In this document: positions 60,849-64,000 of the stretch, piece after piece
Numbering within the stretch: position 1 is the first letter of the stretch
How the letters are laid out: the number at the start of each line of letters is the position of its first letter
Assembly: GCF_900107965.1 (NCBI RefSeq)
Contig: NZ_FNVU01000017.1
Coordinates: 1-64,000 of the forward strand
Source of the DNA: Actinacidiphila yanglinensis
GTDB lineage: Bacteria; Actinomycetota; Actinomycetes; Streptomycetales; Streptomycetaceae
DNA length: 64,000 nt
Reading direction: 5' to 3'
Position numbers and translations under genes: made by a program
Notes under the pieces: generated by a model
Databases searched by the model: none
Told to the model about the DNA's origin: nothing
The model's input: the letters and a program-made list of their open reading frames with translations, nothing else

Positions 60849-61507
60849 GAAACCCCCATGCGAAGCGAATGGTTGTCGCATCTGAGGCGGTGTCGCCGCT
60901 ATGCGTGCGCGGGGCACCGCAGAGCGACACTCTTTCGCTGATCAGTTCATGCCAGGGATATGGTTTTCCCAAGAGAAGGTCAAGGAACGGTAGGCACCGG
61001 CGCCGGAACGATCAGACGCTAGCAGCGGCGGGCCTCACCCGAAAGGGCGGCGTGATCTCCGGCACACCCCGTGCTACCTGCGCCTCGTCACCTCGCCGGA
61101 GGGGTGCCTGACGCACCGTGCGTAGACGATCTCAACATCCGTGCCCGTGAGGCGACTTGGCGGGTCGGTTCGTGAAGTGGCCCTCTCTCTCGCGGGGTTC
61201 GGTGGGCCGCCCGGCGCGGATCCTCGCCGCGCGGCTCGTACCTCCCTCGGCGTACCCCCGCCTACTCCACCGACCGGCCCGGCCCGCCGCGGCGTACGGC
61301 CGCGGGCGCAGCCTCGGATGTCGCCCGCGGTGCGACGACACGGCCACGCGTAACGCGGAGGGTGGCACCGAGCGAGCGGACCTGGAGGGCCCAGAGCCGC
61401 GTCGACCGTACGGGAGTAGTCGTGACCTTGTGTTTCTCCTCGCCACCGGCCCCGCAGGACCGCGGCCGCGACCGGTGCGCGCCCCCGCCGCGGAACGAGG
61501 TGCCGGC
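60849..61507. other. Divergent intergenic region before the ABC transporter
   Basis: About 660 nt without a recognised gene. It contains the protease promoter (60955-60983). The frame of the ABC ATPase is open upstream to 61157, but that part has no homology and no ribosome binding site, so I leave it out. No strong promoter for the ABC genes was found. Confidence 0.55.
60955..60983 (-). promoter_or_regulatory. Promoter of the second S53 protease
   Basis: On the minus strand TTGACC, a 17-nt spacer and TATCCC. The resulting leader is about 100 nt. Confidence 0.7.
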
Positions 61508-62419
61508 ATGAGCGCGTCCCACGCGATCGAGGTCTCGGGCCTGCGCAGGTCCTACGGTTCCCACACCGCGGTGCGGGACGTCTCCTTCCAGGTGCGGCAC
61601 GGCGCGGTGACCGGATTCCTCGGCCCCAACGGTGCGGGGAAGTCGACCACGCTGCGGATGCTCGTCGGGCTCACCACGCCCGACTCCGGGCAGGCCCGCG
61701 TCCTGGGGTCGGACTACCGCGCGCTGCCCAACCCCGGCCGGCACGTCGGGGTGCTGCTCGACGCGTCCGCGCAGCACTCCGGTCGCACCGGCCGCGAGGT
61801 GCTCGCGCTGGGCGCGATGGCGATGGGCCTGCCGCCGCGGCGGGCCGACGAGCTGCTGGAGGTCGTCGGGCTGGACGCCGACGAGGCCCGGCGCCGCACC
61901 GGCACGTACTCCCTGGGGATGCGGCAGCGGCTGGGCATCGCGCACGCGCTGCTCGGCGACCCGCGCGTGCTGGTGCTGGACGAGCCGGCCAACGGGCTCG
62001 ACCCCGGCGGCATCCACTGGCTGCGCACGCTGCTGCGGGAGTTCGCCGACCGCGGGGGGTGCGTGCTGCTGTCCTCGCACCTGCTGCGCGAGGTCGAGGT
62101 GATCGCCGATCTCCTGATCGTCATCGGCCGCGGCAGGGTCGTCGCCCAGGGCGCCAAGCAGGAGTTGCTGGCCGCGGGCGGCACCGTGGTGCGCGGCAGC
62201 GACGCCGGCACGCTCGCGGCCGCGCTGGCCGCCGCGGGCATCGCCGCCACCCGTACCGGCGACGCGTTCCTCGCGCAGGCCGAACCCGAGCAGGTCGCCC
62301 GGGCCGCCGCGGCCGGCGGCGTGGTCGTCCTCGAACTGCGCCCGGCCGGCACCGACCGGCTGGAAAGCCTCTTCCTCCAGCTCACCGCCGACGACTCCCG
62401 CGAAACGGTGCGACGATGA
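61508..62419 (+). CDS. ABC transporter ATP-binding protein
   Basis: A 303-residue ATPase of the DrrA/CcmA export type. Walker A is GPNGAGKST, the signature is YSLGMRQRLGIA, Walker B is VLVLDEPANGLDP, and the H-loop is LLSSHLL. The C-terminal 90 residues form the regulatory extension common in antibiotic exporters. The ATG at 61508 has GAGGTG 6 nt upstream. It overlaps the permease gene by 4 nt (ATGA). Confidence 0.94.
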   Translation: MSASHAIEVSGLRRSYGSHTAVRDVSFQVRHGAVTGFLGPNGAGKSTTLRMLVGLTTPDSGQARVLGSDYRALPNPGRHVGVLLDASAQHSGRTGREVLALGAMAMGLPPRRADELLEVVGLDADEARRRTGTYSLGMRQRLGIAHALLGDPRVLVLDEPANGLDPGGIHWLRTLLREFADRGGCVLLSSHLLREVEVIADLLIVIGRGRVVAQGAKQELLAAGGTVVRGSDAGTLAAALAAAGIAATRTGDAFLAQAEPEQVARAAAAGGVVVLELRPAGTDRLESLFLQLTADDSRETVRR

Positions 62420-63213
62420 CCACGCTCACCCTTCCCCCGGCGCTCGAACCCGCGCCGCTCGCCGGCCCGGCCGGCGTGCCCTTCGGCCGCCTCGTCCGCG
62501 TCGAGCTGCGCAAGCTCGTCGACACCCGGGCCAGCCGCTGGCTGCTCGCGGGCATCGCGGCGCTCACCCCGGTCATCGTCGTGGTCATGCTGGTGGCGGT
62601 GAAGCCGCACGACCTGACCTACGAGAAGTTCGTCGACTTCACCCAGGCCCCGCAGAAGTACCTGCTGCCGGTGCTCGGCATCCTGACCGTCACCAGCGAG
62701 TGGAGCCAGCGCACCGGCCTGGTGACCTTCACCCTCGCCCCGAACCGCGGCCGGGTGCTGTGCGCCAAGGCCGCCGCGGCGCTGCTGGCCGGTCTGCTGG
62801 TCATCGTGCTCGCCTTCGTCGCCGCGGCCGCCGGCAACGCGCTCGGCGGGCCACTGCGCGGCGGCGACGGCAGCTGGTCGTTCGGCGCGGGCGGCTTCCG
62901 CGACATCGTGCTCGTGCTGCTCATCGGGCTGGCCCAGGGCCTGGCCTTCGGGATGCTGCTGCTGGTCAGCGCCGCTGCGATCGTGACGTACTTCGTGCTG
63001 CCCAACGTCTCCAGCGTCGTCTTCAACACCGCGCCCGGGCTGAAGGCCGACGAGAAGTGGTTCGACCTCAACACCTCCACGAGCTCCCTCTACAGCCACG
63101 ACACCACCCCGCACGGCTGGCTGCAGATGCTCAGCGCCACCCTGATCTGGGTGGTGCTCCCGGCCGTCCCCGGGGTGCTGCGGGTCCTGCGCAGCGAGGT
63201 CAAGTCCGGCTAG
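62416..63213 (+). CDS. ABC transporter permease (ABC-2 type)
   Basis: A 265-residue membrane protein with about six membrane segments, beginning after a short Pro/Ala-rich stretch (first segment WLLAGIAALTPVIVVVMLVA). It forms an exporter with the preceding ATPase; the substrate is unknown. Coupled to the ATPase by the 4-nt overlap. It converges with the septum-formation-type gene, 69 nt apart. Confidence 0.9.
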   Translation: MTTLTLPPALEPAPLAGPAGVPFGRLVRVELRKLVDTRASRWLLAGIAALTPVIVVVMLVAVKPHDLTYEKFVDFTQAPQKYLLPVLGILTVTSEWSQRTGLVTFTLAPNRGRVLCAKAAAALLAGLLVIVLAFVAAAAGNALGGPLRGGDGSWSFGAGGFRDIVLVLLIGLAQGLAFGMLLLVSAAAIVTYFVLPNVSSVVFNTAPGLKADEKWFDLNTSTSSLYSHDTTPHGWLQMLSATLIWVVLPAVPGVLRVLRSEVKSG

Positions 63214-63282
63214 CCGCGAGGTCCTTGCGCCGATTCGAGGAGGGCCGACCCGCGGGGGCGGCGACCAACCCCGCGGGCCGGT

Positions 63283-64000
63283 TCAGACCCTCCGCACCGG
63301 CGCCGGGTCGGAGACGGTCAGGTGGAGGCTGCCGCGCGCCGCGTCGTACGGCGTGGCCGCATCGATCGCCTCGGCCGCCTTCGCGTCGCGGTCCACGGCG
63401 TTCGGCTCGCGGTCCCCGTCCGCCTTGGTCCAGGCCGCGGCGGCCCGCTGCGCCGACGCTTCCACCTGGGCGATCGGGCCTGCGGCGTCCGAGGGCCACT
63501 GGTGGGCCTTCAGTGCCCGCACCATGGCCTCCTCGGCCGAGGCCATGTGCACGGCGTACACGGTCCATTCGGACATGGCGCCGTCGGCCGTCGGGCTGTC
63601 CGGGACCTGGGCGCGGACGATGTCCAGGGCGTTCTCGGCGTCGAGGTACGCCGTCCGGTGCGGTCCGAGCACCGCGGGGTCCTGGTAGAGCGTCCCCTTG
63701 GCGCCGTTGGACTCCACGCTGCAGACGACCTGGTGGATGCCGCTGTACCGCCATCCGCTCCGGGTCGGGGCGAAGTAGCGTTCGGTGCTGCCGTCCGGAA
63801 TCCGCCAGAAGTCCCTCGCGTAGCCGTGGGTGAGCCGGTCGCACTCCTGTGACGCTCTGCTCTCGAGCGTTTCCTGGTCGTCGGGGTAGTCCGACCACGC
63901 GCGGCCGGCGTCCCACACACCGACCACCTCCCCGTCGTGCTCGCTTCCGCAGCCGACCCGCCGGACCTTGTCCAGCGTGCCGATACCGTTGTGCGGGTCG
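63283..64000 (-). CDS. Septum-formation-type protein, 3' part (start outside window)
   Basis: The frame is open to the window end, giving at least 238 residues. The part VRRVGCGSEHDGEVVGVWD is the repeat start of the septum_form domain, with Cys and HD-x-EV; a second half follows (ECDRLTHGYARDFWRI to YSGIHQVVCSVE). These extracytoplasmic domains occur in actinobacterial membrane proteins with Pro-rich N-termini. The C-terminal about 75 residues are Ala/Asp-rich and helical. A membrane segment would be expected upstream of the window edge. Confidence 0.75.
   Translation of the reverse strand, partial: DPHNGIGTLDKVRRVGCGSEHDGEVVGVWDAGRAWSDYPDDQETLESRASQECDRLTHGYARDFWRIPDGSTERYFAPTRSGWRYSGIHQVVCSVESNGAKGTLYQDPAVLGPHRTAYLDAENALDIVRAQVPDSPTADGAMSEWTVYAVHMASAEEAMVRALKAHQWPSDAAGPIAQVEASAQRAAAAWTKADGDREPNAVDRDAKAAEAIDAATPYDAARGSLHLTVSDPAPVRRV

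Noticed and set aside
61157-61507. Extended N-terminus of the ABC ATPase
   Set aside because: The upstream in-frame sequence has no homology or ribosome binding site, while the ATG at 61508 has both the domain start and GAGGTG upstream.

Overview
The window is chromosomal DNA of a high-GC actinomycete, almost certainly a member of the Streptomycetaceae. Evidence: very high third-position GC, many GTG starts, a Scr1-type regulator/DUF397 pair, a DUF3097 protein, tricorn-type protease, and a conserved core block (era, corC-like, ybeY, phoH ... rnz, HIT ... rsmE, dnaJ2, hrcA, DUF3097, hemW, lepA, rpsT, holA, comEC, comEA, degV, leuS) in the order I associate with Streptomyces chromosomes. No tRNA, rRNA, CRISPR array, prophage or replication origin is visible.

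Layout. 1-1.3 kb: end of an IS4-type transposase that has cut off the 5' part of a Scr1-like regulator, next to its DUF397 partner. 1.5-6.0 kb: PfpI/DJ-1 protein, methyltransferase, and a DHA2 drug exporter divergent from a two-domain Lrp regulator. 6.2-9.6 kb: era, an amtB-glnB pair behind GlnR-like half-sites, and a cytidine-deaminase-like protein without zinc motifs. 10-12.4 kb: MmyB-type regulator divergent from a second DHA2 exporter. 12.6-15.5 kb: phoH-ybeY-CBS membrane protein. 15.6-19.3 kb: PfkB kinase divergent from a GH4 glycosidase, then a secreted HAD phosphatase. 19.4-25.6 kb: HIT-rnz, a lipoprotein, tricorn protease and a methyltransferase. 25.9-32.5 kb: secreted or hydrolytic genes (S53 protease, class A beta-lactamase-like hydrolase, GH3 glycosidase with ricin lectin). 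32.6-36.9 kb: hrcA-dnaJ2 under a perfect CIRCE element, then nitronate monooxygenase-rsmE. 37-44.4 kb: MBL hydrolase, DUF3097, hemW, acyl-CoA ligase, lepA. 44.5-49.9 kb: rpsT, a proline-rich membrane protein, holA, small proteins, a GNAT gene without a normal stop, and an ArsR-MFS operon. 50-58.6 kb: comEA-comEC, degV, a membrane-anchored protein, and leuS behind a leucine leader-peptide attenuator. 58.9-64 kb: a second S53 protease, an ABC transporter and a septum-formation-type protein cut by the window end.

Recurring themes. (i) A family of GC-rich palindromic intergenic repeats occurs at 6.1, 12.4, 16.9 and 37.8 kb; three of the four copies abut or contain the stop codons of neighbouring genes. 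(ii) At least ten genes have a TANNNT-like -10 box 6-7 nt before the start codon, the mark of leaderless transcription, including the leuS leader peptide itself. (iii) Local regulators sit divergent to, or overlapping, the exporters they probably control (Lrp/MFS, MmyB/MFS, ArsR/MFS).

Most promising for follow-up: the leucine attenuator before leuS, the repeat family, the Glu-for-His change in AmtB, and the GNAT gene whose stop appears to have been lost at a tandem repeat.
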